From Paracoccaceae bacterium (GTDB lineage: Bacteria > Pseudomonadota > Alphaproteobacteria > Rhodobacterales > Rhodobacteraceae), in contig JALQYS010000168.1 of the NCBI GenBank assembly GCA_023254015.1, positions 1 through 30,631 of the forward strand: a stretch of 30,631 nucleotides of DNA, in the 5' to 3' direction. The notes below the pieces were generated by a model, which ran no database searches, was not told the origin of the DNA, and saw nothing but the letters and a program-made list of their open reading frames with translations. A program made the translations under genes and the position numbers. Below, in pieces: positions 7,061 through 14,359 of the stretch. Position 1 is the first letter of the stretch. The number at the start of each line of letters is the position of its first letter.

Positions 7061-9274
7061 TCAACAGTATTCGGGGGTTCTGTTATCGCTATTCCGCGTG
7101 GGATCCCGCAGCCACTCATCCAGCTTTGACCAGCGCCGCCGCCCGGACACGTTCTTGACGGCGATTGCGACGGCCTTCTTCTGACCGACCAGGACCACCA
7201 GCTTCTTTCCCCGGGTCACGCCGGTGTAGATCAGGTTCCGTTGGAGCATCGCGTAATGCTGGGTCATCACCGGGATGACCACGGCGGGGTATTCCGACCC
7301 CTGGCTTTTGTGGATCGTCGCCGCGTAGGCCGGGACCAATGTGTCGAGCTCCCCGAAGACGAAGGTGACGGTCCGCCCGTCAAAGTCCACCGCGACCTCG
7401 CCCTCATCCAGATCGACATCCTCGACCGTGCCGATGTCCCCGTTGTAGACGTCCTTGTCGTAGTCGTTCTCGATCTGCATGACCTTGTCGCCGGGTGCGA
7501 AGGTCCAGCCGAACCGCTCGACCTTCTTCTCCCCGGCCGGGTTCAACGCCGCCTGCAGCTCGATATTCAGAGACCGGGCCCCGACGCCGCCCCGGTTCAT
7601 CGGACACAGGACCTGGATATCCCGGATAGGGTCAAACCCGAACCGGTTCGGGATGCGCTTCGAAACCAGCTCGACGATCCGGGACACCGCCTGCTCCGGG
7701 TCGGCGGCCGGTACGAAGTAGAAATCCGTCTTCCCGTCCGGCGGCGTGAGGTCGGGCATTTGTCCCGCGTTGATCGCGTGCGCCGTCGTGATGATCTTAC
7801 TCTCGGCCGCCTGGCGGAACACCTCGGTCAGCCGCACCACTGGCACGGCGCCGGAGCCGATGATGTCGGCGAGGACCTGACCCGGTCCCACCGAGGGGAG
7901 CTGGTCGATATCGCCGACGATCAGGAGCGCGGCGTGATCCGGGACCGCCTTCAGGAGGGACTGCATCAGCATGACGTCGACCATCGAGCTTTCGTCGATC
8001 ACGAGAAGGTCGCAGTCGAGTGGGTTTTCGAGGTCGCGCTTGAACCCGAAGGCCTTCGGGTCGAATTCCAGGAGCCGGTGGATGGTCTTGGCCTCCATCG
8101 TGGTCGCCTCGGTCATCCGCTTCGCGGCCCGGCCGGTAGGGGCGCAAAGCAGGAGCTTCACCCGTTTCGCCGCGAGGATGCGCAGGATTGAGTTGACGGT
8201 GGTGGTCTTCCCCACGCCCGGACCACCCGTGATCACCATCACCTTCGACCGGAGCGCGAGGCGGATCGCGTCGACCTGGCTGGCGGCGAGGTCGAGGCCG
8301 GTTTTCTGCTCGATCCAGGGCAGCGCCTTGTCGGCGTCGATCTCGGGCCAGGGGAGGGGGCCGGACCGGATCCTCTGGATCTGTTCCGCGATCCCGCGCT
8401 CGGCCAGGTACAGCCCGGTCAGGAAGACACACTCCGCATCCCCCACCCGATCCAGCGTGACCGTTTCTTCCAGAAGCTCTTCAGCCAGGGCGCTCTCAAT
8501 CAGGGGGGCAGGGACCTCCAAGAGCTTCTCGGCCAGGCCGATCAGATCCTTTCGCGGCAGGCCGCAGTGTCCGTCCCCCATCGCCTCGGTCAGCGCGAAG
8601 GAGATCCCGGCGCGCACCCGGATCATCGCGGTCTTCTCGATCCCGAGCTTCTCGGCGATCAGGTCTGCGGTCCGGAACCCGATCCCCCGAATGTCCTTGG
8701 CAAGCCGGTAGGGGTTCTCGCTCATCACCTGCACCGCGTCGGTACCGTAGGTCTTGAAGATCCGCACGGCCCGGGCCGTGCCCACCCCGTGCTGGTGCAG
8801 GAACACCATGATCTCCCGGATCACCTTCTGGTCGGCCCACCCGGAGGTGATCTTGTCGGCCCGCTTGGGGCCGATCCCGTCTACCTCGCGCAGGCGGTCC
8901 GGGGACGCCTCGATGATGTCGAAGACGTCCTTGCCGAACATCTTCACCAGTCGTTTGGCGTAGACCGGTCCGATCCCCTTGATCATCCCGGATCCGAGGT
9001 ATTTCTCGATCCCGTCGAGGCTGGAGGGGGCGGAGGACTTCAGGAAGTGCGCCTTGAACTGGAGCCCGTGGGTCCGGTCGTTCACCCAGACCCCGGAGGC
9101 CGTGACCCACTCCCCCGCCGAGATCATGGCGGCGTGTCCGACGGTGGTCACCAGGTCCCGGTGCCCCCGCGCCTTCACGCGCAGGACGCAGAACCCGCTC
9201 TCTTCGCTGTGAAAGGTGACCCGCTCCACCAGTCCGGCGAGGACCTCAGTCGTACTATCAGGTCCCGCCCCCAT
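7061..9274 (-). CDS. recD2: RecD2-like superfamily 1B DNA helicase
   Basis: ATP-dependent 5'-3' DNA helicase of 737 residues, the size of RecD2/YrrC proteins not associated with RecBC. The N-terminal part has helix-hairpin-helix repeats (GMIKGIGPVYAKRLV and LREVDGIGPKRADKI, residues 95-141). The helicase core has Walker A GGPGVGKTT at 350-358, Walker B LLVIDESS near 424-431, motif III GDIDQLPSVGPG, a PAYAATIHKSQGSEYP motif, and the C-terminal VTRGKKLVVLVG motif VI. The ATG at 9274 is 6 nt after the recombinase stop, so the two genes form a unit. GGAG abuts the ATG, unusually close, but no better start is visible. RecD2 proteins act in repair and replication-fork processing; on a mobile replicon it may serve maintenance. 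Confidence 0.88.
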   Translation of the reverse strand: MGAGPDSTTEVLAGLVERVTFHSEESGFCVLRVKARGHRDLVTTVGHAAMISAGEWVTASGVWVNDRTHGLQFKAHFLKSSAPSSLDGIEKYLGSGMIKGIGPVYAKRLVKMFGKDVFDIIEASPDRLREVDGIGPKRADKITSGWADQKVIREIMVFLHQHGVGTARAVRIFKTYGTDAVQVMSENPYRLAKDIRGIGFRTADLIAEKLGIEKTAMIRVRAGISFALTEAMGDGHCGLPRKDLIGLAEKLLEVPAPLIESALAEELLEETVTLDRVGDAECVFLTGLYLAERGIAEQIQRIRSGPLPWPEIDADKALPWIEQKTGLDLAASQVDAIRLALRSKVMVITGGPGVGKTTTVNSILRILAAKRVKLLLCAPTGRAAKRMTEATTMEAKTIHRLLEFDPKAFGFKRDLENPLDCDLLVIDESSMVDVMLMQSLLKAVPDHAALLIVGDIDQLPSVGPGQVLADIIGSGAVPVVRLTEVFRQAAESKIITTAHAINAGQMPDLTPPDGKTDFYFVPAADPEQAVSRIVELVSKRIPNRFGFDPIRDIQVLCPMNRGGVGARSLNIELQAALNPAGEKKVERFGWTFAPGDKVMQIENDYDKDVYNGDIGTVEDVDLDEGEVAVDFDGRTVTFVFGELDTLVPAYAATIHKSQGSEYPAVVIPVMTQHYAMLQRNLIYTGVTRGKKLVVLVGQKKAVAIAVKNVSGRRRWSKLDEWLRDPTRNSDNRTPEYC

Positions 9275-9280
9275 CTCCGG

Positions 9281-9823
9281 TCAGACCACCCGCCGGATCG
9301 TTTTCTCGCTGACCTTGAACAGGGCGGCGATCTCCGGGAGCGGCCGCATCTCCACATCCCGCATCCGTTTCACCTCGACCTTCTGGGCGGGTGAGAGGGC
9401 AGGGGGCCTACCCCCGACCCGGCCTCGTTTCCGGGCCGCTTCGAGCCCCTCCTTCGTCCGCTCAACGATCCGCTCGCGCTCAAACTGGGCGATCGATGCG
9501 AAAACGTGAAAGATCAGCCGTCCCGCGGGGGTCGTGGTGTCGATATCCTCTCCGAGGGACCGGAACCCGACACCCCGGGACTGGATCAGGTCGACGATCT
9601 CGAGAAGGTCCTTCAGGCTCCGGGCGAGGCGGTCGTATTTCGTGACGACGACCACGTCTCCGGACCGGAGCTCCAAGAGGAGCCGGTCCAGTTCGGGTCG
9701 GGCCCGGGCAGTCCCGGTGATCGTGTCTGCGAAAATCCGTTCCGCCCCGGCGGCGGCGAGAGCGTCGCGCTGGCCGTCGAGGTTCTGGTCCTTGGTCGAG
9801 ACCCTCGCGTATCCCAAAATCAC
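9281..9823 (-). CDS. Serine site-specific recombinase (resolvase/invertase)
   Basis: Small serine recombinase of about 180 residues. The catalytic domain shows YARVSTKDQNLDGQ (nucleophile Ser in ARVS), TKYDRLARSLKDL (conserved DRLARS), and the E-helix region SIAQFERERIVERTKEG. A C-terminal helix-turn-helix ends MRPLPEIAALFKVSEKTIRR. I prefer the GTG at 9823 (GGGAGGG 8 nt upstream) over an in-frame TTG at 9829. It is likely a multimer-resolution system for the replicon or a transposon resolvase. The 140 bp upstream carry repeated GGTTTTTGTCC-type motifs that would be its res site. The recD2-like gene follows in the same operon. Confidence 0.9.
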   Translation of the reverse strand: MILGYARVSTKDQNLDGQRDALAAAGAERIFADTITGTARARPELDRLLLELRSGDVVVVTKYDRLARSLKDLLEIVDLIQSRGVGFRSLGEDIDTTTPAGRLIFHVFASIAQFERERIVERTKEGLEAARKRGRVGGRPPALSPAQKVEVKRMRDVEMRPLPEIAALFKVSEKTIRRVV

Positions 9824-9963
9824 GGACAAAACCCTCCCAAAACCTGACTGGTTTTGTCATGGGTTTTTGTCCCGGTCAACCCGTTGAAATCACGTGGTGC
9901 GGTCCAGGCCGGTCAAAAACGACCGTATTTGACCTCCCGTTCCGACCAGAGGTTTTTGTCCGG
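9824..9963 (+). other. Candidate res recombination site upstream of the resolvase
   Basis: A cluster of related motifs: GGACAAAACCC at 9824-9834, GGTTTTGTC at 9850-9858, GGGTTTTTGTCCC at 9861-9873, an imperfect 24-bp palindrome with GGTCAAA/TTTGACC ends at 9911-9934, and GGTTTTTGTCCGG at 9951-9963. The total length of about 140 bp with several inverted pairs fits a three-subsite res site next to the resolvase gene. The motifs are read directly; the function is inferred from position. Confidence 0.55.
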
Positions 9964-10277
9964 CTTGCTGCGGGCGTTGGTGATTTTCTGCCGTTCGCGG
10001 TTGCGGCATCTCTGACGTAGAGGGCGGAAAGCGGCTGTTCGCCGCGGTTAAGACGAATGGCATGTAAGCGCAGGAAGCGAGCCGATGGCAGGGTTGGCCG
10101 TGCGACCTTGCCTAAATTATTGCGCGACAATCTGGGTGAGACCGAGAACCTAAGTGGCATGGTTCAAGGGCCGTTGCGGATATCTGTAAGCCTTTCGCGC
10201 CTTCCTGATCGGTTGCCGAGCGTTACAGCAATGAGCGGGTTATCTTCAAACGAGCCGTTTATGATCGCCAAAATAGG
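9964..10277. other. Gene-poor junction region
   Basis: I see no convincing gene here. Open frames on both strands lack ribosome sites and recognisable protein patterns. The stretch separates the recombinase/res module from the catabolic island and is a likely recombination scar. Confidence 0.5.
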
Positions 10278-10424
10278 TCACTGGCAGCGGTAGGATTGGT
10301 CTTTCGCGATTTTCTGAATTGCACGTAGATCAACAGAACTTGGGGATGGATGATAGGCAGGGTGGACGCACAACGACGCATGGAACGGGATGGTGACGTC
10401 CTTGCCCCTGACAATCTCGACCAT
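10278..10424 (-). pseudogene. 5' fragment of a divergent 4Fe-4S/CDGSH-type iron-sulfur protein gene
   Basis: An ATG at 10424 with a good ribosome site (AAGGGAG) opens a 48-codon frame starting MVEIVRGKDVTIPFHASLCVH. These first 21 residues resemble the N-terminus of the divergent 4Fe-4S mono-cluster proteins, which begin with a VRGKDVTIPF-like strand and a Cys-Ile-His-Ser-type motif. After CVH the family sequence stops (about 10362) and unrelated codons run to a stop at 10278. The gene lies at the downstream end of the catabolic operon, 111 nt after the thiolase stop. It was probably an original operon member cut by recombination. Family recognition from such a short piece is tentative. Confidence 0.5.
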
Positions 10425-10535
10425 GTGCAATCTCCCTTAGCGGCGACAATCGCGTGACCGCCACCCGGGAAGGCTGCCCCCTATGCACTTCGCCTCCTCA
10501 AGGATTCGATCTGACTGGACAGGAGAGCGGGCAAC

Positions 10536-11735
10536 TCACACGCGTTCCAGCGCGATGGCGATGCCCTGCCCCACGCCGATGCACATGGTAGAGAGTGAGC
10601 GTCTGCCGTTGATGTGGCGCAATTCCAGCGCGGCCGTGCCGGTGATCCTCGCACCCGACATGCCCAAGGGGTGACCCAGCGCGATGGCCCCGCCGTTGCG
10701 GTTCACCCGAGGGTCATCGTCGGCGATCCCGAGCTGGCGCAGCGTGGCCACGCCTTGCGCGGCGAAGGCCTCGTTCAGTTCGATCACGTCGAAATCTGCC
10801 TGGGAGAGCCCCAGCCGCGCCATCAGTTTCTGGCTCGCGGGTGCCGGGCCGATGCCCATGATGCGCGGCGGCACGCCCGCGGTCGCCCCGCCGAGGACGC
10901 GGGCGATCGGCGTCAGGCCATGCGCGCGGGCGGCGTCGGCGCTGGCCAGTATCAGCGCCGCGGCGCCATCGTTGACGCCCGACGCGTTCCCCGCCGTGAC
11001 CGAGCCGTTCGGGAACAGTGACCGCAGCTTTGCCAGCGCCTCGGCCGTTGTCGCGCGGGGATGCTCATCGCGGTCTACCACCAGCGCCTCGCCCTTGCGC
11101 TGCGGGATCGTGACAGGGGTGATCTCAGCCGCGAGGCGCCCGTTGACTTGCGCAGCCGACGCCTTGGCCTGGCTGGACAGTGCCATCGCGTCCTGCGCCT
11201 CGCGGCTGATGCCGTAGTCATCCGCCACGTTCTGCCCGGTCTGCGGCATCGAATCCGTGCCGTAGGCCGCGTGCATCGCCGGATTGATCAGCCGCCAGCC
11301 GATGGTGGTGTCGCAGATCTCGGCGTTGCGAGAAAAGGCGTTGTCGGCCTTGGGCATTACGAAGGGGGCGCGGCTCATGCTTTCGACACCGCCCGCGATG
11401 ACTAGCTGCGCCTCGCCGGCGGCGATCTGGCGCGCCGCGGTCAGCACCGCGTCCATTCCCGAGCCACAAAGCCGGTTGATCGTGGTCCCGGTGACGCCGA
11501 CCGGCAGCCCCGCCAGCAACAGCGACATCCGCGCCACGTTGCGGTTATCCTCGCCCGCCTGGTTGGCGCAGCCGAAGATCACGTCATCGACCGCCGCCCA
11601 GTCCACACCCGCGTTGCGGTCCATCAGCGCTCGCAGGGGAATGGCCGCCAGATCGTCGGGGCGCACCGATGAGAGCGCCCCGCCATAGCGCCCGATCGGC
11701 GTGCGGATGTAGTCGCAGATGAAGACGTCGGTCAT
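10536..11735 (-). CDS. pcaF: 3-oxoadipyl-CoA/acetyl-CoA thiolase
   Basis: Thiolase of 399 residues that would cleave 3-oxoadipyl-CoA with CoA into succinyl-CoA and acetyl-CoA. Catalytic residues are in place: nucleophile C90 in INRLCGSGMDAV, His355 in GGAIALGHPLGMSGAR, and C385 in MCIGVGQG. The N-terminal FICDYIRTPIGRYGGALSSVRPDDLAAIPL is typical of PcaF/PaaJ-type 3-oxoadipyl-CoA thiolases rather than PhaA, and NELNEAF-like IELNEAFAAQ is present. It is the last intact gene of the left arm, 23 nt after etfA. In context it completes adipyl-CoA beta-oxidation. A general acetyl-CoA acetyltransferase role cannot be excluded from sequence alone. Confidence 0.87.
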   Translation of the reverse strand: MTDVFICDYIRTPIGRYGGALSSVRPDDLAAIPLRALMDRNAGVDWAAVDDVIFGCANQAGEDNRNVARMSLLLAGLPVGVTGTTINRLCGSGMDAVLTAARQIAAGEAQLVIAGGVESMSRAPFVMPKADNAFSRNAEICDTTIGWRLINPAMHAAYGTDSMPQTGQNVADDYGISREAQDAMALSSQAKASAAQVNGRLAAEITPVTIPQRKGEALVVDRDEHPRATTAEALAKLRSLFPNGSVTAGNASGVNDGAAALILASADAARAHGLTPIARVLGGATAGVPPRIMGIGPAPASQKLMARLGLSQADFDVIELNEAFAAQGVATLRQLGIADDDPRVNRNGGAIALGHPLGMSGARITGTAALELRHINGRRSLSTMCIGVGQGIAIALERV

Positions 11736-11758
11736 GTTGGTGCTCCGAGTGTGGCAAC

Positions 11759-12685
11759 TTACAGCTTCTCGATCATTTCCGGCACGGCGGTAAACAGGTC
11801 TGCGACCAATCCATAGTCGGCGACCTGGAAGATTGGGGCCTCTTCGTCCTTGTTGATCGCGACGATGACCTTCGAATCCTTCATCCCGGCGAGGTGCTGG
11901 ATCGCACCCGAGATGCCGACGGCGACGTAAAGGTCCGGAGCCACGACCTTGCCGGTCTGCCCGACTTGCCAGTCGTTCGGCGCAAAGCCCGAGTCCACCG
12001 CGGCGCGCGAGGCACCGACAGCGGCGTTCAGCTTGTCCGCGAGCTTCTCAATCAGCGCGAACTCGGTCTGCGAGCCCACGCCACGTCCGCCCGAGACCAC
12101 GATCCCGGCCGACGTCAGCTCGGGACGGTCGGGGGACGCGACCTTATCCTCGACCCAGGCGGACAGCCCGCTGTCGACCGAGGCCGAGACCTTCTCGACC
12201 GGGGCGTTACCGCCCTTGCCCGCCGCATCGAAAGTCGCGGTGCGGATGGTCAGCACCTTCTTCGTATCCGAGGTCTTGACCGTGTGGATCGCGTTCCCGG
12301 CATAGATTGGCCGGTCGAAGGTCGCAGCGTCATGCACCGCCAGCACTTCCGAGATCACCATGACGTCCAGCAGGGCTGCCACGCGGGGCAGGACCGACTT
12401 GGACAATGCGCCCGAGGCGGCGACGATGTGCTCGTAGTCACCGGCCAGCGACACGACCAGCGCGGCGGTGGGCTCGGCCAGGCCATGCGCGTAGGCCCCG
12501 TCCTCGGCCAGTAGTACCTTCGCCACGCCTTCCAGCGTCGCGGTCTCGGCCGCAGCGGCCGCTGCATCGGGATCCGCGACCAGCACGGTCACTGGACCCA
12601 GCGATTTCACCGCGGTCAACGCCTTCGCCACCTGGTCGGTCGCGAGTTTCCCGTCAGCAACGTCGGCAAGAAGAAGAACGGCCAT
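11759..12685 (-). CDS. etfA: Electron transfer flavoprotein subunit alpha
   Basis: ETF alpha (FixB), 308 residues. It carries the FAD with the C-terminal domain, where the family signature is visible: SGGRGVGSQTEF, DSGFAPNDWQVGQTGKVVAPDLYVA (residues 199-241), and GISGAIQHLAGM followed by VIVAINKDEEAPIFQVADYG. Start at the ATG at 12685, one base from the etfB stop, so the two subunits are translationally linked. ETF accepts electrons from acyl-CoA dehydrogenases and passes them to ETF-ubiquinone oxidoreductase, which is not in this window. Presence in the catabolic operon suggests a dedicated carrier for the acyl-CoA dehydrogenase of the right arm, probably in addition to a chromosomal ETF. 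Confidence 0.93.
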   Translation of the reverse strand: MAVLLLADVADGKLATDQVAKALTAVKSLGPVTVLVADPDAAAAAAETATLEGVAKVLLAEDGAYAHGLAEPTAALVVSLAGDYEHIVAASGALSKSVLPRVAALLDVMVISEVLAVHDAATFDRPIYAGNAIHTVKTSDTKKVLTIRTATFDAAGKGGNAPVEKVSASVDSGLSAWVEDKVASPDRPELTSAGIVVSGGRGVGSQTEFALIEKLADKLNAAVGASRAAVDSGFAPNDWQVGQTGKVVAPDLYVAVGISGAIQHLAGMKDSKVIVAINKDEEAPIFQVADYGLVADLFTAVPEMIEKL

Positions 12686-12686
12686 C

Positions 12687-13448
12687 TCAGATCACCCCTG
12701 CTTCGTCTTTGAGTTTTGCGATCAGCTCGGCCACCGAGCCGACCTTAACGCCCGCCTTGCGGCCCGCCGGTTCCACGGTCTTGACGACCGACAGCCGCGG
12801 GCTCACGTCCACGCCGTAGTCGGCAGGCGTCTTGGTCGCCAGCGGCTTGGCCTTGGCCTTCATTATGTTCGGCAGCGAGGCATAGCGCGGCTCGTTCAGG
12901 CGCAGGTCGACGGTGATGATCGTCGGCATCTTGACTGTGATCGTCTGCAGACCGCCGTCCACCTCGCGGGTGACCTTGGCTTGGTCGCCGTTGATCGACA
13001 CTTCCGAGGCGAAGGTCGCCTGGCTCCAGCCGAGAAGCGCCGATAGCATCTGGCCGGTGGCGTTCATGTCGTTGTCGATCGCCTGCTTGCCGCAAAGGAC
13101 GAGGCCCGGCTTTTCTTCCTTCACCACGGCCGCCAGCAGCTTGGCCACGGCCAAGGGCTCGATGTCCACATGCAGGTTGTCCGTCGCCTCGATCAGGATG
13201 GCGCGGTCGGCCCCCATCGCAAGCGCGGTCCGCAGCGTTTCCTGGGCCTGCTTGACGCCGATGGAGACGACCACGACCTCGGTCGCGATGCCCTTCTCCT
13301 TCAGACGGATCGCCTCTTCCACGGCAATCTCGTCAAAGGGGTTCATCGACATCTTCACATTGGCCAGATCGACACCCGTGCCATCCGCCTTCACGCGGAC
13401 CTTCACGTTGTAGTCGATCACCCGTTTGACAGGCACCAGAACCTTCAT
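12687..13448 (-). CDS. etfB: Electron transfer flavoprotein subunit beta
   Basis: ETF beta (FixA), 253 residues, full length. Family features: MKVLVPVKRVIDYNVKVRVK at the N-terminus, NPFDEIAVEEAIRLKEKG, the nucleotide-binding region LVLCGKQAIDNDMNATGQMLSALLGW, and the signature-like LRLNEPRYASLPNIMKAKAKP near residues 183-203. I start it at the ATG at 13448, with AAGGA 9 nt upstream; the frame is open to 13511 but that extension covers the intergenic hairpin. It forms a heterodimer with EtfA, encoded 1 nt downstream. The hairpin at 13472-13504 lies just upstream and may tune expression relative to the preceding SDR gene. Confidence 0.93.
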   Translation of the reverse strand: MKVLVPVKRVIDYNVKVRVKADGTGVDLANVKMSMNPFDEIAVEEAIRLKEKGIATEVVVVSIGVKQAQETLRTALAMGADRAILIEATDNLHVDIEPLAVAKLLAAVVKEEKPGLVLCGKQAIDNDMNATGQMLSALLGWSQATFASEVSINGDQAKVTREVDGGLQTITVKMPTIITVDLRLNEPRYASLPNIMKAKAKPLATKTPADYGVDVSPRLSVVKTVEPAGRKAGVKVGSVAELIAKLKDEAGVI

Positions 13449-13471
13449 GGGAGAGCTTCCTTTCTCACATC

Positions 13472-13504
13472 CCCTGTCCGCCCGGTCGTGCTGGGCGGAC
13501 AGGG
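13472..13504 (-). promoter_or_regulatory. Perfect 12-bp intergenic hairpin (SDR/etfB gap)
   Basis: CCCTGTCCGCCC at 13472-13483 pairs perfectly with GGGCGGACAGGG at 13493-13504 across a 9-nt loop. There is no T-run, so it is more likely an RNA stabiliser, processing point or attenuator within the operon than a strong terminator. It lies 23 nt upstream of the etfB start. Confidence 0.65.
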
Positions 13505-13516
13505 CAGTCATGTGCG

Positions 13517-14272
13517 TCAGTTTGCGGTGTAGCCACCGTCCACGACGATCTCGGCGCCATGGACGAACGAGGCTTCGTCCGAAGCAAGGAACAGCACCGC
13601 GTTCGACACTTCCTCGGGCTTGCTCGGACGCTTGAGGAGCGTGCAGCCCAGGATCGCCTGCCGCGTGGCCGGATCGGCGTGCAGCAGATCCTTGGTCATC
13701 GGCGTGTCAATGACGCCGGGGTGGATCGAGTTCACCCGGATCCCGGTATCTGCCAGATCGACGGCACAGGATTTGGTCAGCATCCTCACAGCACCCTTGG
13801 AACCGATATAGGCCCCGGCCATTGCCGCACCGACGATGCCGTAGATCGACGAAATGTTCACGATCGAGGCCTTGTCCGCTTCCTTCATCAGCGGCACGGC
13901 CGCGCGGATGCCCAGATAGACGCCCTTCACGTTGACGTTCATCGTCAGGTCGAATTCCTCGGGCGTTGTTTCGTGCAGGGGCTTCAAGATCAGCACGCCC
14001 GCGTTGTTGACAAGGATGTCCAGCCGCCCGGCCTTGGCACGCACAGTGGCAATGGCGTTGGCCCAGTCGGCTTCGCTTGCCACGTCATGCTTGATGAAGT
14101 CGGCCTTGCCACCTGCTGCCACAATGCCCTTGGCAACCGCCTCACCCGCCGCCACGTCGCGGTCGGTGACGAAGACATGCGCGCCTTCCCGCGCCAGAAG
14201 TTCGGAGTGGGATTTGCCCATCCCCATTGCTGCGCCCGTCACGAGGGCGACTTTTCCCGATACACGTCCCAC
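13517..14272 (-). CDS. chnA: Short-chain dehydrogenase, probable cyclohexanol dehydrogenase
   Basis: NAD(P)-dependent classical SDR of 251 residues. The cofactor motif TGAAMGMG is at 12-19, NNAG at 89-92, catalytic Ser at 141/142 in NISSIYG, and YIGSK at 155-159. HPGVIDTPM and the C-terminal VVDGGYTAN are standard. An Asp at the end of beta-2 (VTDRD, residue 37) suggests NAD over NADP. Translation starts at a GTG at 14272 with GGGAGAG 7 nt upstream. It sits directly after the cyclohexanone monooxygenase gene, as SDR-type cyclohexanol/cyclopentanol dehydrogenases do in known clusters. Oxidation of cyclohexanol to cyclohexanone is inferred from family and context. Confidence 0.82.
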   Translation of the reverse strand: MGRVSGKVALVTGAAMGMGKSHSELLAREGAHVFVTDRDVAAGEAVAKGIVAAGGKADFIKHDVASEADWANAIATVRAKAGRLDILVNNAGVLILKPLHETTPEEFDLTMNVNVKGVYLGIRAAVPLMKEADKASIVNISSIYGIVGAAMAGAYIGSKGAVRMLTKSCAVDLADTGIRVNSIHPGVIDTPMTKDLLHADPATRQAILGCTLLKRPSKPEEVSNAVLFLASDEASFVHGAEIVVDGGYTAN

Positions 14273-14312
14273 AGACTCTCTCCCTTATTGCTGTGTGGTT
14301 TTCTTGGCGCAT

Positions 14313-14344
14313 GGCGGGCCGGGCACAATCCTGCCCGGCCCGCC
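14313..14344 (-). promoter_or_regulatory. Perfect 13-bp intergenic hairpin (BVMO/SDR gap)
   Basis: GGCGGGCCGGGCA at 14313-14325 pairs perfectly with TGCCCGGCCCGCC at 14332-14344 across a 6-nt loop. It lies 15 nt beyond the monooxygenase stop and upstream of the SDR gene. No T-run follows on the transcribed strand. It is the most stable-looking of the four operon hairpins and a candidate mRNA 3' stabiliser. Confidence 0.68.
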
Positions 14345-14359
14345 GCGCGTTCCGTAGCT

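Noticed and set aside
7241..8191. 316-codon plus-strand frame opposite the helicase
   Set aside because: Antisense shadow of a gene with complete helicase motifs; rich in Arg, Asp, His and Val as usual for such shadows.
9876..10160. 94-codon minus-strand frame upstream of the recombinase
   Set aside because: No ribosome site or recognisable family, and it runs through the res-like repeats.
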